64,000 nt of DNA from JAIBJN01 sp963748205 (GTDB lineage Bacteria > Actinomycetota > Thermoleophilia > Gaiellales > Gaiellaceae), in the NCBI GenBank assembly GCA_963748205.1, contig CAVVIB010000019.1, positions 62,001-126,000 of the forward strand. The letters are read 5' to 3'. The first letter of the stretch is position 1. Each line of letters begins with the position of its first letter. The notes under the pieces are model-generated. The model was not told the DNA's origin. It saw nothing but the letters and a program-made list of their open reading frames with translations, and searched no databases. Positions 16,241 to 23,808 of this stretch are shown in pieces. Position numbers and translations under genes: made by a program.

Positions 16241-18282
16241 GGCTCGTGAGCCTCAGCCGTCTGTGGCGGGTCGCGGTCGACGCGGTGCTCGTCACCCTCG
16301 CGTGGTACCTGGCGTTCCAGGTTCGCTTCGACAAGGGCGTTCCGGCGCGCTACGACGAGTTTCTCGGGGGCGACGTCTTCGTCGCGGTCGTCGGGATCCA
16401 GCTCGTCGTCTTCGTTCTGTTCGGCCTGTACCACCACTGGTGGCGGTACGTCTCCATCAGGGACATGTGGCGGGCGGTCCTCGCCGTCACGGTCGCGTCG
16501 GCCGTGGCCGTCGGCTTCATCTACCTCTGGGACCCGGTCCCCGGCTGGAACCTGCCGCGCGGGATCATCGCCATCGACTGGATGTTCACGCTCGGGTTCG
16601 TCGTCGGCGCGCGCGTCCTCGCGCGAACGCTGGTCGAGCGGACGAAGCGCGGGATGGTCACCCGTCGCAAGGCCGCGCTGATCGTCGGAGCCGGCGACGC
16701 CGGGCAGATGGTCATCCGCGAGATGCTGAAGAACCCGCAGCTCGGCTACAGGCCGATCGGGCTGGTCGACGACCAGGAGAGCAAGAAGAACATGCGCCTG
16801 CACGGCGTGCGCGTGCTCGGCACGACGCTGGATCTCCCGCGGCTTCTCACCGACAACCGGCCGGACGAGGTCATCATCGCCATCCCATCCGGCGCCGGCG
16901 AGGTGCGGCAGCGCATCGTGAACGCGTGCCGCGAGGCGAGCGTCCCGGTGAAGACCGTGCCGGGCGTCCACGAGCTGATCGCCGGCGACATCAGCCTCTC
17001 GGGCCAGATCCGCGAGGTGCAGGTGGAGGACGTCCTCGGCCGCGAGGCCGTCGACCTCGACATGCCCTCGATCGCGTCGTACGTCACCGGCGCGACCGTG
17101 CTCGTCACAGGCGCAGGCGGCTCGATCGGCTCGGAGCTCTGCCGTCAGGTGGCGGCGCTCGGGGCCGGGCAGATCATCCTCGTCGACAACTCCGAGAACG
17201 CGCTCGTCGCTATCGAGCGCGAGCTCCAGCGGGAGCGCAACTACACCGCGACCGTGCCGGCGCTCGCCGACGTCAAGGATCCGGGCAAAGTCCGCCGGCT
17301 CTTCGAGCGCCATCAGCCCTCCGTCGTCTTCCACGCGGCCGCGTACAAGCACGTCCCGCTCATGGAGGCGAACCCGCTCGAGTCCGTGCGGAACAACGTC
17401 TTCGGCACCCGGCACCTCGCCGAGCTCGCGGGGGAGTACGGCGTCAAGCGCTTCGTCATGGTCTCGACCGACAAGGCCGTCCGGCCCAAGAACGTGCTCG
17501 GTCAGACGAAGGCGCTCTGCGAGTGGATCGTCGAGGCCGCTGCGGCGACGGAGGGCAACGGGACGAAGTTCATCTCCGTCCGCTTCGGCAACGTCCTCGG
17601 CTCCTCGGGCAGCGTCATCCCGCTCTTCCGCCGCCAGATCGCGCGCGGCGGTCCGGTCACCGTCACGCATCCGGACATGGAGCGCTTCTTCATGACGATC
17701 CCCGAGGCGGTGCAGCTGATCGTCCAGGCGGGCGCGATCGGCGAGAGCGGCGACATCTTCGTGCTCGACATGGGCGAGCCGGTGAAGATCATCGACCTCG
17801 CGCACAACATGATCCGGCTCTCGGGCAAGGAGCCCGAGCGGGACATCCCGATCGAGTTCATCGGCGTCCGGCCGGGGGAGAAGCTTCACGAGGACCTCTG
17901 GGGGGAGGAAGAGGCGTCGGAAACGACCTCCCACCCGAAGATCCTCCGTGCGACCAGCGTCCCGGTCGACCCGCTCTGGCTCGAGGACGAGCTCGCGGAG
18001 CTCGAGCGCCTCGTCGAGGCCGGCGAGTACGTCGAGGTCGTGGCGCGGCTGGCCGAGCTGCTCCACAACCCGCACCGGCTGGATACGACCGCGGCCCAGG
18101 CGGAAGCCCCCACTGCGGCCGCCTCGCCCCCGAGCGACGTCTTCCTGATCGCTACGGGACGGGCAGGAGCAGGTCGAGGTAGAGCCTCGGGTCTCGCCGC
18201 GTCCGCTCGGCCTCGCCGCTGCGCTTGCCCAGTCCGATCCGGTCCGGGTCCTCGAGCGGACGGAGCCGGCCCTCGCGGATGA
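16237..18282 (+). CDS. Membrane-bound nucleotide-sugar 4,6-dehydratase (PglF/CapD/FlaA1 type)
   Basis: 681 residues as read. Four membrane helices (~8-25, ~45-65, ~80-100, ~108-125), a CoA-binding-like Rossmann domain (KAALIVGAGDAGQMVIREML), then the SDR domain: VLVTGAGGSIGSELCRQ, VFHAAAYKHVPLMEANP and the catalytic STDKAVRPKNVLGQTKA in place of YxxxK, typical of this family. Makes a 4-keto-6-deoxy sugar nucleotide for the aminotransferase before it. The last ~45 codons overlap the convergent gene and look non-conserved; an over-called C near 18145 would hide a stop at 18146-18148, giving a more usual end. Confidence 0.9.
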   Translation: MRLVSLSRLWRVAVDAVLVTLAWYLAFQVRFDKGVPARYDEFLGGDVFVAVVGIQLVVFVLFGLYHHWWRYVSIRDMWRAVLAVTVASAVAVGFIYLWDPVPGWNLPRGIIAIDWMFTLGFVVGARVLARTLVERTKRGMVTRRKAALIVGAGDAGQMVIREMLKNPQLGYRPIGLVDDQESKKNMRLHGVRVLGTTLDLPRLLTDNRPDEVIIAIPSGAGEVRQRIVNACREASVPVKTVPGVHELIAGDISLSGQIREVQVEDVLGREAVDLDMPSIASYVTGATVLVTGAGGSIGSELCRQVAALGAGQIILVDNSENALVAIERELQRERNYTATVPALADVKDPGKVRRLFERHQPSVVFHAAAYKHVPLMEANPLESVRNNVFGTRHLAELAGEYGVKRFVMVSTDKAVRPKNVLGQTKALCEWIVEAAAATEGNGTKFISVRFGNVLGSSGSVIPLFRRQIARGGPVTVTHPDMERFFMTIPEAVQLIVQAGAIGESGDIFVLDMGEPVKIIDLAHNMIRLSGKEPERDIPIEFIGVRPGEKLHEDLWGEEEASETTSHPKILRATSVPVDPLWLEDELAELERLVEAGEYVEVVARLAELLHNPHRLDTTAAQAEAPTAAASPPSDVFLIATGRAGAGRGRASGLAASARPRRCACPVRSGPGPRADGAGPRG

Positions 18283-19157
18283 GCCACTCGTCGACGCCGC
18301 CGAGGCGTCCGCCGAACGTGGTGTAGACCGGCACGCCGAGCGCCACAGCCTCGCGGTTCATCGTTCCGCCGGCGGAGACGACGAGGTCCGAGAACGCGAT
18401 CAGGCTCTGCGCGTCGACGGCGCCGTCGGGCACGACCACGGAGCGGAGGCCGAGCGCGCGAATGTCCCTGCGCTGCTCGTCTGTCCGCGGGATGACCACG
18501 GTCTGGACGCCCTCCTCGCGGCCGAGGCGGTCGAGGAGCCGCGGGAAGAGTGGGTTCGACTGCCGGTGGTAGAGGGCGATATCCGGCGGCGTGCGCACGA
18601 GGACGAGCACGTTCTTCGGGGTCGAGGCCGAGCGGCGCGAGCACGCCGGGATCCGGCTCGAAGTCCGAGAGGTAGTACTCCTCCTTCAGGCCCGGGTACT
18701 GCCGCAGCTTCGGCGGGCGGACGCCGTAGCGCTCGAGCCGTTCGGGCGGGATCGCCTCGGGGACGAGGACGCGCGTGGCGGCCCGGCACCCGAGCTGGTG
18801 CTGCACCCGGGCGAACTCGTAGTCGAACGTGTTCCCGCTCGGGATGCCGAGCGAGCGGGCCGCGAGCGTCAGGTGGTGCGACCCATGGGCGAGCGCGACG
18901 TCGAAATTGCGGCCCTTGGCCCAGGCCCTCAGGGCACGCAGGCGCGTGACCATCGTGCCGAGCTTCGCGACGCGCGAGCGGCCGCCGTGGCGGCCGAGCA
19001 GCTCGGCCTCGAGCCCGTGGAGCTTCAGGAGGTCGACCGTCTGCGCGTAGTCGCGCGCGGTGACCTCGACCTCGTCGCCGCGGTCCCTGAGCAGCCCGAT
19101 CAGCGGCCGGAACACCAGCACGTGGGCGGGCGCGGTCATGTCGATCCAGACTCGCAT
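18152..19157 (-). CDS. DUF354 glycosyltransferase-like protein (apparent frameshift)
   Basis: About 334 residues with a GT-B-like fold related to UDP-GlcNAc 2-epimerases. The start reads MRVWIDMTAPAHVLVFRPL, then GSHHLTLAARSLGIPSGNTFDYE. The second half has LVVSAGGTMNREAVALGVPVY (as LVVSAGGTMNREAVALG plus VPVYTTFGG) and DEWLIREGRL, typical DUF354 blocks. The frame changes by one base near 18611-18617, between LGLDPE and NVLVLVRTPPDIALYH. The ATG is supported by a TACACT box 8 bases upstream. Converges on, and overlaps, the dehydratase. Role in glycan synthesis is inferred from neighbours. Confidence 0.82.
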
Positions 19158-19165
19158 CGGCCGTG

Positions 19166-19171
19166 AGTGTA
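19166..19171 (-). promoter_or_regulatory. -10 box TACACT, leaderless promoter of the DUF354 gene
   Basis: On the minus strand TACACT is followed by 8 bases and the ATG at 19157. No Shine-Dalgarno sequence. Confidence 0.6.
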
Positions 19172-19217
19172 TGGACCGGGGGTCTAGGGGCGGCTCGGTC
19201 ATGCCGAAGGTCCATCC

Positions 19218-19391
19218 GTGCAGGCGCACCTCTTGCGCAACCGTCCAGGCTTCTGGCCGATCCTCGGCGCAGTCTTCGCCGCGGGCTGGATCGGCGGGGA
19301 CGCAGCCACGTTTCTCTGGGCCCTGATCGGTTGCTACGCGCTCGTCGACGTGCTGGGCGGCGCCCGCCCGACCCGCCGGCGCGCCGCCTGA
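19218..19391 (+). CDS. Small hydrophobic membrane protein (57 aa)
   Basis: A short frame from GTG to TGA encoding 57 residues: basic N-terminus (VQAHLLRNRPGFWP), one or two closely spaced hydrophobic stretches (ILGAVFAAGWIGGDAATFLW and ALIGCYALVDVLGG), and a basic tail PTRRRAA. Residue distribution, including two Trp in helices and positive flanks, looks like a real small membrane protein rather than random GC-rich reading. No ribosome site or TAnnnT box at the usual distance is clear, so expression is uncertain. Function unknown. Confidence 0.45.
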   Translation: MQAHLLRNRPGFWPILGAVFAAGWIGGDAATFLWALIGCYALVDVLGGARPTRRRAA

Positions 19392-19420
19392 CCAGGACCG
19401 TCGCCGCACGCAACGAGCTA

Positions 19421-19426
19421 TAAGCT
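19421..19426 (+). promoter_or_regulatory. -10 box TAAGCT, leaderless promoter of the LysR gene
   Basis: TAAGCT (within TATAAGCT) is 8 bases before the ATG at 19435. The AT-rich patch stands out from the surrounding GC-rich sequence. Confidence 0.6.
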
Positions 19427-19434
19427 GTCCTTAT

Positions 19435-20330
19435 ATGGACACGCGCCAGCTTGCCGCGTTCTGCGCCGTCGTCGATCGCAAGAGCTTCTCCCAGGCCGCC
19501 GAGCACATGGGTGTGACGCAGCCTGCCGTCAGCCTTCAGGTTCGGGCGCTCGAGGAGCGCCTCGGGCAGCAGCTGCTCGACCGCTCCGGACGGCGCGTCG
19601 AGCCGACCGAGGCCGGGCGGCGGCTGTACCGGAACGCGCAGCGAATGCTTCAAGCCGAGGAGCAGCTGCTCGAGGACGTGGCGTCCGCCGACGAGGGAGT
19701 GCTCGCGGGAACGCTGACTCTGGGCGCCTCGACCGGACCGGGCGCGCACCTGGTGCCGCTACTCCTCTGCGAGTTCCAGCGCCGGCACGAGGACCTGGCG
19801 ATTGCGCTCTCCATCTCCGACACGTACGCGGTGATCGAACGCGTGGCCGACCGCGAGCTCGAGCTCGGGAATCGTCGGCGCCGTGCGCCGTCACCGCTCG
19901 CTCCTCTTCGAGCCGCTGGCGCGGGACGAGATCGTGCTCGCCGTGCCGCCGAGCCACCCGGCCGCGGGGGGCGAGATCTCCGTGCCCGACCTGCGGGACG
20001 AGACGCTCGTCGTCATGCAGGAGGGCGCAGGGGTTCGGCAGGTGGTGGACGAGGAGCTGCGCCGCGCCGGGACTGCGCGTCCGCGAGCTCGAGTCGAAGC
20101 TCGAGCTGGGTCTCCAGGAGTCCGTGAAGAGCGCGGTAGCGGCCGGTTACGGCGTCGCGTTCATCTCTCGCACCGCGATCGAGGGCGAGCTTGCCGCCGG
20201 GACCCTGGCGGCCGCCCGCGTAGCCGGCATCGAGCCCACGCGCCAGATCTGGGTCGTGCGTGCCAAGGGTCGCCGCCCGAGCCGGGCCGCTGCCGCCTTC
20301 CTCGAGTTCGCCGTGGAGCAGTCCACGTGA
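19435..20330 (+). CDS. LysR-family transcriptional regulator (two apparent frameshifts)
   Basis: About 298 residues. N-terminal winged helix: DTRQLAAFCAVVDRKSFSQA then MGVTQPAVSLQVRALEERLG (recognition helix). The effector-binding domain follows. Two one-base shifts break it: near 19867-19872, joining RELELG to IVGAVRRHRSLLFEPLARDE, and near 20068-20073, joining EELRRAG to LRVRELESKLELGLQESV. Both are removed by deleting one base, and the joined protein matches a full LysR. It overlaps the next gene by 4 bases in the same direction, unlike most LysR regulators, which are divergent from their targets; it may control that gene. Effector unknown. Confidence 0.85.
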
Positions 20331-21304
20331 TCGTCCGCTGGGGACTGGATGCGCTCCCCGAGGTCCTTCGGGAGGTCGGAAGCGAGAAGCCGCTCCTCGT
20401 CACGAGCCGCCGCTGGGACTCGCTCGAGCTGCCGGTGGCCGCGCGGTTCTCGGGCGTCAGGCAGCACGTCCCGCGCGAGACCGTCGACGAGGCCGTCGCA
20501 GCCGCCGAGAACGTGGACGGGCTCGTCGCCCTCGGCGGCGGGAGCGCGATCGACACGACGAAAGCCGTGAGCGCCGCCACCGGGCTCCCGGTCGTCTCCA
20601 TCCCCACCACGTACGCGGGCGCCGAGTGGGCTAGAGGCTTCGGCATGCGCGACCTCGAGCGCGGCGTCAAGGTCAGCGGCACCGGCGCGCGCATCGAGGG
20701 GATCGTCTACGAGCCCGAGCTGACCTACGGCCTGCCCGAGTACGAGACCGGCGGCACCGCCATGAACGCGCTCGCCCACACCGCTGAGGCCCTGTACGTG
20801 AAAGGTAGGAACCCCGAGGCTGACGAGAACGCCCTGGCGGGCGCACGCCTGATCGCCTCCGCGCTGCCGCGTGTGCTGGCCGACGGCGACGACCGCGAAG
20901 CGCGGCGGGAGCTGCTCGAGGGAGCCATGCACGCCGGCGCCGCGCTCGGAAGCGCCGGGCTCGGCCTCGGCCACGCGATGGCGCAGGCCCTCGGCGGGCG
21001 CTACGGCATCTCGCACGGGGCGCTCAACGCCGTCGTGCTTCCGCCGGCTCTCCGGTTCAACGAGCCCGCCGCCGGAGAGGAGATCGCCCGCTTCGGCGAG
21101 GCGATGGGTGCCGAAGGCGACGTGCCGGCTGCGGTCGCCGACCTGGCGCGCCTCGCCGGCTTCGAGCGGCTGCGCGACCTGGGCGTGCCCGAGCCCGAGC
21201 TGCCCGTGGTCGCGGCGGCCGCGGCCGAGCGCGCCGGTGCGAAGGCGAACCCGCGCGCCGCGTCGCCGGACGAGATCGCCCGCCTCCTCCAGAGCGTCTG
21301 GTAG
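20327..21304 (+). CDS. Iron-containing alcohol dehydrogenase family, maleylacetate reductase-like
   Basis: 325 residues, NAD(P)-dependent group III dehydrogenase fold. GLVALGGGSAIDTTKAVS binds the dinucleotide and VSIPTTYAGAEWARGFG follows. Candidate metal histidines are in MNALAHTAEALYV, GLGLGHAMAQALGG and ISHGALNAVVLP. Length and the TTYAGAEW block fit maleylacetate reductases, which act in aromatic ring degradation, but no ring-cleavage gene is nearby. GTG at 20327 overlaps the LysR stop. Family sure, substrate not. Confidence 0.82.
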   Translation: MIVRWGLDALPEVLREVGSEKPLLVTSRRWDSLELPVAARFSGVRQHVPRETVDEAVAAAENVDGLVALGGGSAIDTTKAVSAATGLPVVSIPTTYAGAEWARGFGMRDLERGVKVSGTGARIEGIVYEPELTYGLPEYETGGTAMNALAHTAEALYVKGRNPEADENALAGARLIASALPRVLADGDDREARRELLEGAMHAGAALGSAGLGLGHAMAQALGGRYGISHGALNAVVLPPALRFNEPAAGEEIARFGEAMGAEGDVPAAVADLARLAGFERLRDLGVPEPELPVVAAAAAERAGAKANPRAASPDEIARLLQSVW

Positions 21305-21309
21305 GCGGC

Positions 21310-22890
21310 CTACTCGCCGGCCGGGCACTCGCCGGCCAGCGCGCGGGCCTCGTTGTGTGCCACGCGGTCTGCGAGGGAGGTCCCGCCATCGGCGAACCAG
21401 ACGCGTCGTAGATCGAGCCCGAGGGTGACGAGCTCAGCCGGCGTCAACGCCTCCCGCGACGTCACCAGGGCGAGGTTCGACCCGATTCGCTCGACGTTCA
21501 GGTCGTCCCGGGCGCCCAGGCGCCTCAGCCCGCGCGCGAGCTCGCCGCCCGCGCCGTTCAGGACCCAGATGCCTCTTCGGCGCGTCGCCGGCTCGGCCAG
21601 ATATTGCGCCAGCTCGCGGCAGTCGCTTTCGACGTGTGGGAGGCCCTCGATCTCCAGAGCGACGGAGGAATCGAGATGCGGTGATTCGAGGGACGAGAAG
21701 AGCACGCCGTCGTGGCGGACCCGCTCGACGCCGGCGATCAGTCCTCGGAGGTCGGATGCCGCCAGGTCGCGCAGCCGCTCCACGTCGCGGTGAGCCGCCG
21801 TCACCAGGAGCGAGAGAACCGCGAGCACGGCCGCGATCGCCCCGGCCGTCCCCAGGCGACCGCGAGCGAGCGAGAGCGCTCCCACCACGACCGCAAGCAG
21901 GAGGTAGGGGAGCGCGGCCAGCACGTAGCGGGCGAAGAACGCCGTGCCCTCCGCCGGTAGCAGGGCGAAGAAGGCCGACGGCACGACGATCCAGAGCGCG
22001 AGCACCACGGCTGAGCGGGGACGCGTTCGTGCCAGGAAGACGAGCCCCGCAAGGCCGAGGAGGGCGAACGCGATCTGCCCGGGGCGGCCTCCGGGAAGGA
22101 TCCTCTGCAGCGCCAGGTCGAGGACAGGGTCGCCGCTATCCGTCTGAAGCCGATCGCGCAGGGGGTGGACGTCGTACCGCGTCTTGAGGGTCGAGAGCGA
22201 CATCAGGTGGTAGGGCAGGCCAACGATCACCACCGTGACCACGACCGGCCAGGCGGTGCGGAGCGTCGTCCGGAAGCCGCGCCAACCGTGGATGAGCGCC
22301 GAGACGAGCGCGATGCCGATGTACAACGGCGCGATCGGATGGACGTAGACGAGGAGGCCGAGGGCGACCCCCGCGGCGGCCCAGAGAAGCGGCTGGGCTC
22401 GATCTGCGGCCACGAGCGCGAGATAGGTCGCCCAGAGTGTTGCGGCCAGGAAGAGGCTGTACATGCGGCCGAACGTCGCAAGCTCCACCGCCAGCGGGGC
22501 GATCGCGAGCGTCGGGACGAGCACGAGCGCCGCGGTGCGGTCGACGAGCCGCTCGGCCACGAGCCCCGCCGCCGGGAGCGCGAGGAGGAAGAAGACGAAC
22601 GACGGAAGCCTCAGCCCCTCCACGCCCCCCGGCCAGGCGAGAAGGACATGCTCGACGAAGAAGTGCAGCGGCGCGCCGCCCCGGTCCACGAACACCTCGT
22701 CGAGGATCTCCCCGAGACCTTGCGGAGCGATCCTGAGCACGACGACCTCGTCCTCGTGCAGCTGCTGCCACCAGACGGCGGGCAACGCCGCAGCGGCGGC
22801 CAGTATCGCGGCGAGCGTCCACACGACGGCCCGCGAATCCAGACGGGCCAGCCAGCCGTCCGGGATGAGCCGCTCGCCGGAGAGACGCAT
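21310..22890 (-). CDS. GT-C-type polytopic membrane protein (glycosyltransferase 39-like)
   Basis: About 526 residues. A first helix (~20-40) is followed by an external loop with the acidic motif LHEDEVVVLRIAP, as in GT-C enzymes where Asp/Glu binds the lipid-linked donor. Around nine further helices follow, and a soluble C-terminal domain of ~140 residues. The layout fits PMT/ArnT-like enzymes using polyprenyl-phosphate sugars. The stop lies 5 bases from the convergent dehydrogenase. Start uncertain: TTG at 22929 is in frame but only 3 bases from a TATGCT box; ATG at 22890 is preferred. Acceptor unknown. Confidence 0.75.
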   Translation of the reverse strand: MRLSGERLIPDGWLARLDSRAVVWTLAAILAAAAALPAVWWQQLHEDEVVVLRIAPQGLGEILDEVFVDRGGAPLHFFVEHVLLAWPGGVEGLRLPSFVFFLLALPAAGLVAERLVDRTAALVLVPTLAIAPLAVELATFGRMYSLFLAATLWATYLALVAADRAQPLLWAAAGVALGLLVYVHPIAPLYIGIALVSALIHGWRGFRTTLRTAWPVVVTVVIVGLPYHLMSLSTLKTRYDVHPLRDRLQTDSGDPVLDLALQRILPGGRPGQIAFALLGLAGLVFLARTRPRSAVVLALWIVVPSAFFALLPAEGTAFFARYVLAALPYLLLAVVVGALSLARGRLGTAGAIAAVLAVLSLLVTAAHRDVERLRDLAASDLRGLIAGVERVRHDGVLFSSLESPHLDSSVALEIEGLPHVESDCRELAQYLAEPATRRRGIWVLNGAGGELARGLRRLGARDDLNVERIGSNLALVTSREALTPAELVTLGLDLRRVWFADGGTSLADRVAHNEARALAGECPAGE

Positions 22891-22932
22891 GACCACGCGC
22901 GTCGCATGACTTCGTGCGACCTGCGACAAGCA

Positions 22933-22938
22933 AGCATA
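22933..22938 (-). promoter_or_regulatory. Possible -10 box TATGCT for the GT-C gene
   Basis: TATGCT on the minus strand in a locally AT-rich patch between two divergent genes. If used, the mRNA would have a leader of about 36 bases before ATG 22890. Confidence 0.35.
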
Positions 22939-22955
22939 ACGTGCTGTCTCTCGGG

Positions 22956-22961
22956 CACAAT
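22956..22961 (+). promoter_or_regulatory. -10 box CACAAT, leaderless promoter
   Basis: CACAAT is 6 bases before the GTG at 22968. The same box with 7-base spacing occurs before the glycosyltransferase at 55417. Confidence 0.5.
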
Positions 22962-22967
22962 GCCGCC

Positions 22968-23615
22968 GTGGCGGACGACTGGCGCATCACCGTGGACTTC
23001 GACGACGAGGGCGACGGCACGCAGCTCGTGGAATGGCTCTCGGCCCGCCGGCTGGAGGCCGAGGAGCGCGAGCGCCTCGGCGGCCGCCTGGTCGTCAGCC
23101 GCGACGGCCCGCGGGTCTACCTCTACGCGGACGACGAGCAGCAGGCGCGCGACGCGGACGGCTTCGTGCGCGCCCACCTGTCCTCCGAGAGCCGCCCGGC
23201 CAAGGTGTCGCTCGAGCGCTGGCACCCGGTGGAGCAGGACTGGAAGGACCCGTCCGTTCCGCTGCCCGGGACGGCCGACGAGATGCAGGCCGAGCACGAG
23301 CGCCAGCAGCAGCGCGAGGCCTCGGAATCCTTCGCCAGCGGCCATGCCGAGTGGGAGGTGCGCGTCTCCCTGCCCAATCGCGACGCGACCGACGCCCTGG
23401 CCGAGCAGCTCCAGGCAGAGGGTCTTCCGGTCGTGAAGCGGTCGACGTTCCTCCTCGTCGGCGCCGCGAACCGGGACGACGCCGAGGCGCTTGCAGAGCG
23501 GCTTCGCGCCGAGTCCCCGCAGGGTGCGAAGGTCGAGGTCGAGCCCGGCGGCGGCATGGTCTGGGAGGTCATGCCGCACAACCCGTTTGCCGTGTTCGGC
23601 GGCCTCGGGGCCTGA
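22968..23615 (+). CDS. Hypothetical protein with duplicated alpha/beta unit
   Basis: 215 residues from GTG 22968, soluble. Two related halves are visible: DWRITVDFDDEGDGTQLVEWL with LVVSRDGPRVYLYADDEQQA, and AEWEVRVSLPNRDATDALAE with STFLLVGAANRDDAEALAER. Each has a strand, a helix that begins with an acidic stretch, and a second strand plus 'DD' helix. The C-terminus ends VWEVMPHNPFAVFGGLGA. The pattern resembles small ferredoxin-like or SPOR-like repeats, but I do not recognise the family. Start chosen from the CACAAT box. Confidence 0.7.
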   Translation: MADDWRITVDFDDEGDGTQLVEWLSARRLEAEERERLGGRLVVSRDGPRVYLYADDEQQARDADGFVRAHLSSESRPAKVSLERWHPVEQDWKDPSVPLPGTADEMQAEHERQQQREASESFASGHAEWEVRVSLPNRDATDALAEQLQAEGLPVVKRSTFLLVGAANRDDAEALAERLRAESPQGAKVEVEPGGGMVWEVMPHNPFAVFGGLGA

Positions 23616-23634
23616 CAGGCTCCGCCGCGTCGGC

Positions 23635-23640
23635 TAGGCT
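23635..23640 (+). promoter_or_regulatory. -10 box TAGGCT of the rsgA leader
   Basis: TAGGCT lies 36 bases before the ATG of the upstream ORF. Here the expected start of transcription precedes a genuine untranslated leader with a Shine-Dalgarno sequence, in contrast to most units in the window. Confidence 0.45.
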
Positions 23641-23676
23641 TCTCCTGTTCGGGTCTGCGAGGAAAGGAGGCTGACA

Positions 23677-23727
23677 ATGGATGTTGCCCCAGTGTCGTGC
23701 CTCCGCGGTCCCGACGGCTTCTTCTAG
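23677..23727 (+). CDS. Putative leader peptide (16 aa) upstream of rsgA
   Basis: ATG to TAG, peptide MDVAPVSCLRGPDGFF. The ribosome site AAAGGAGG (23663-23670) is the best in the whole window and sits 6 bases before the ATG, so strong translation is likely. Codons 9-11 and the first base of codon 12 (23701-23710) form one arm of a perfect 10-bp inverted repeat whose other arm is at 23756-23765. The ORF ends 81 bases before the rsgA TTG. I read it as a candidate regulatory leader peptide; no known leader was recognised. Confidence 0.5.
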   Translation: MDVAPVSCLRGPDGFF

Positions 23728-23772
23728 CAGCCGAGCCTCCGAAAAGCCCGCTCGAGACCGCGGAGCACCGCG
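23701..23772 (+). promoter_or_regulatory. Candidate attenuator: two mutually exclusive hairpins
   Basis: Arm CTCCGCGGTC (23701-23710) pairs perfectly with GACCGCGGAG (23756-23765). The right arm also overlaps a local hairpin, CGCGG-AGCA-CCGCG (23759-23772). Both cannot form together. A third pairing, GGAGGC (23666-23671, the leader-ORF ribosome site) with GCCTCC (23735-23740), is possible. A ribosome in the leader ORF would block the long stem and free the right arm. Whether transcription or translation is affected cannot be told. Confidence 0.45.
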
Positions 23773-23808
23773 TGTCCAGAGCCCCTGCCATGAAAAAGGA
23801 GTCTCAGG

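Noticed and set aside
20327..21304. Glycerol-1-phosphate dehydrogenase
   Set aside because: Same superfamily, but the TTYAGAEWARGFG and GLGLGHAMAQALGG blocks fit maleylacetate reductase-like dehydrogenases better.
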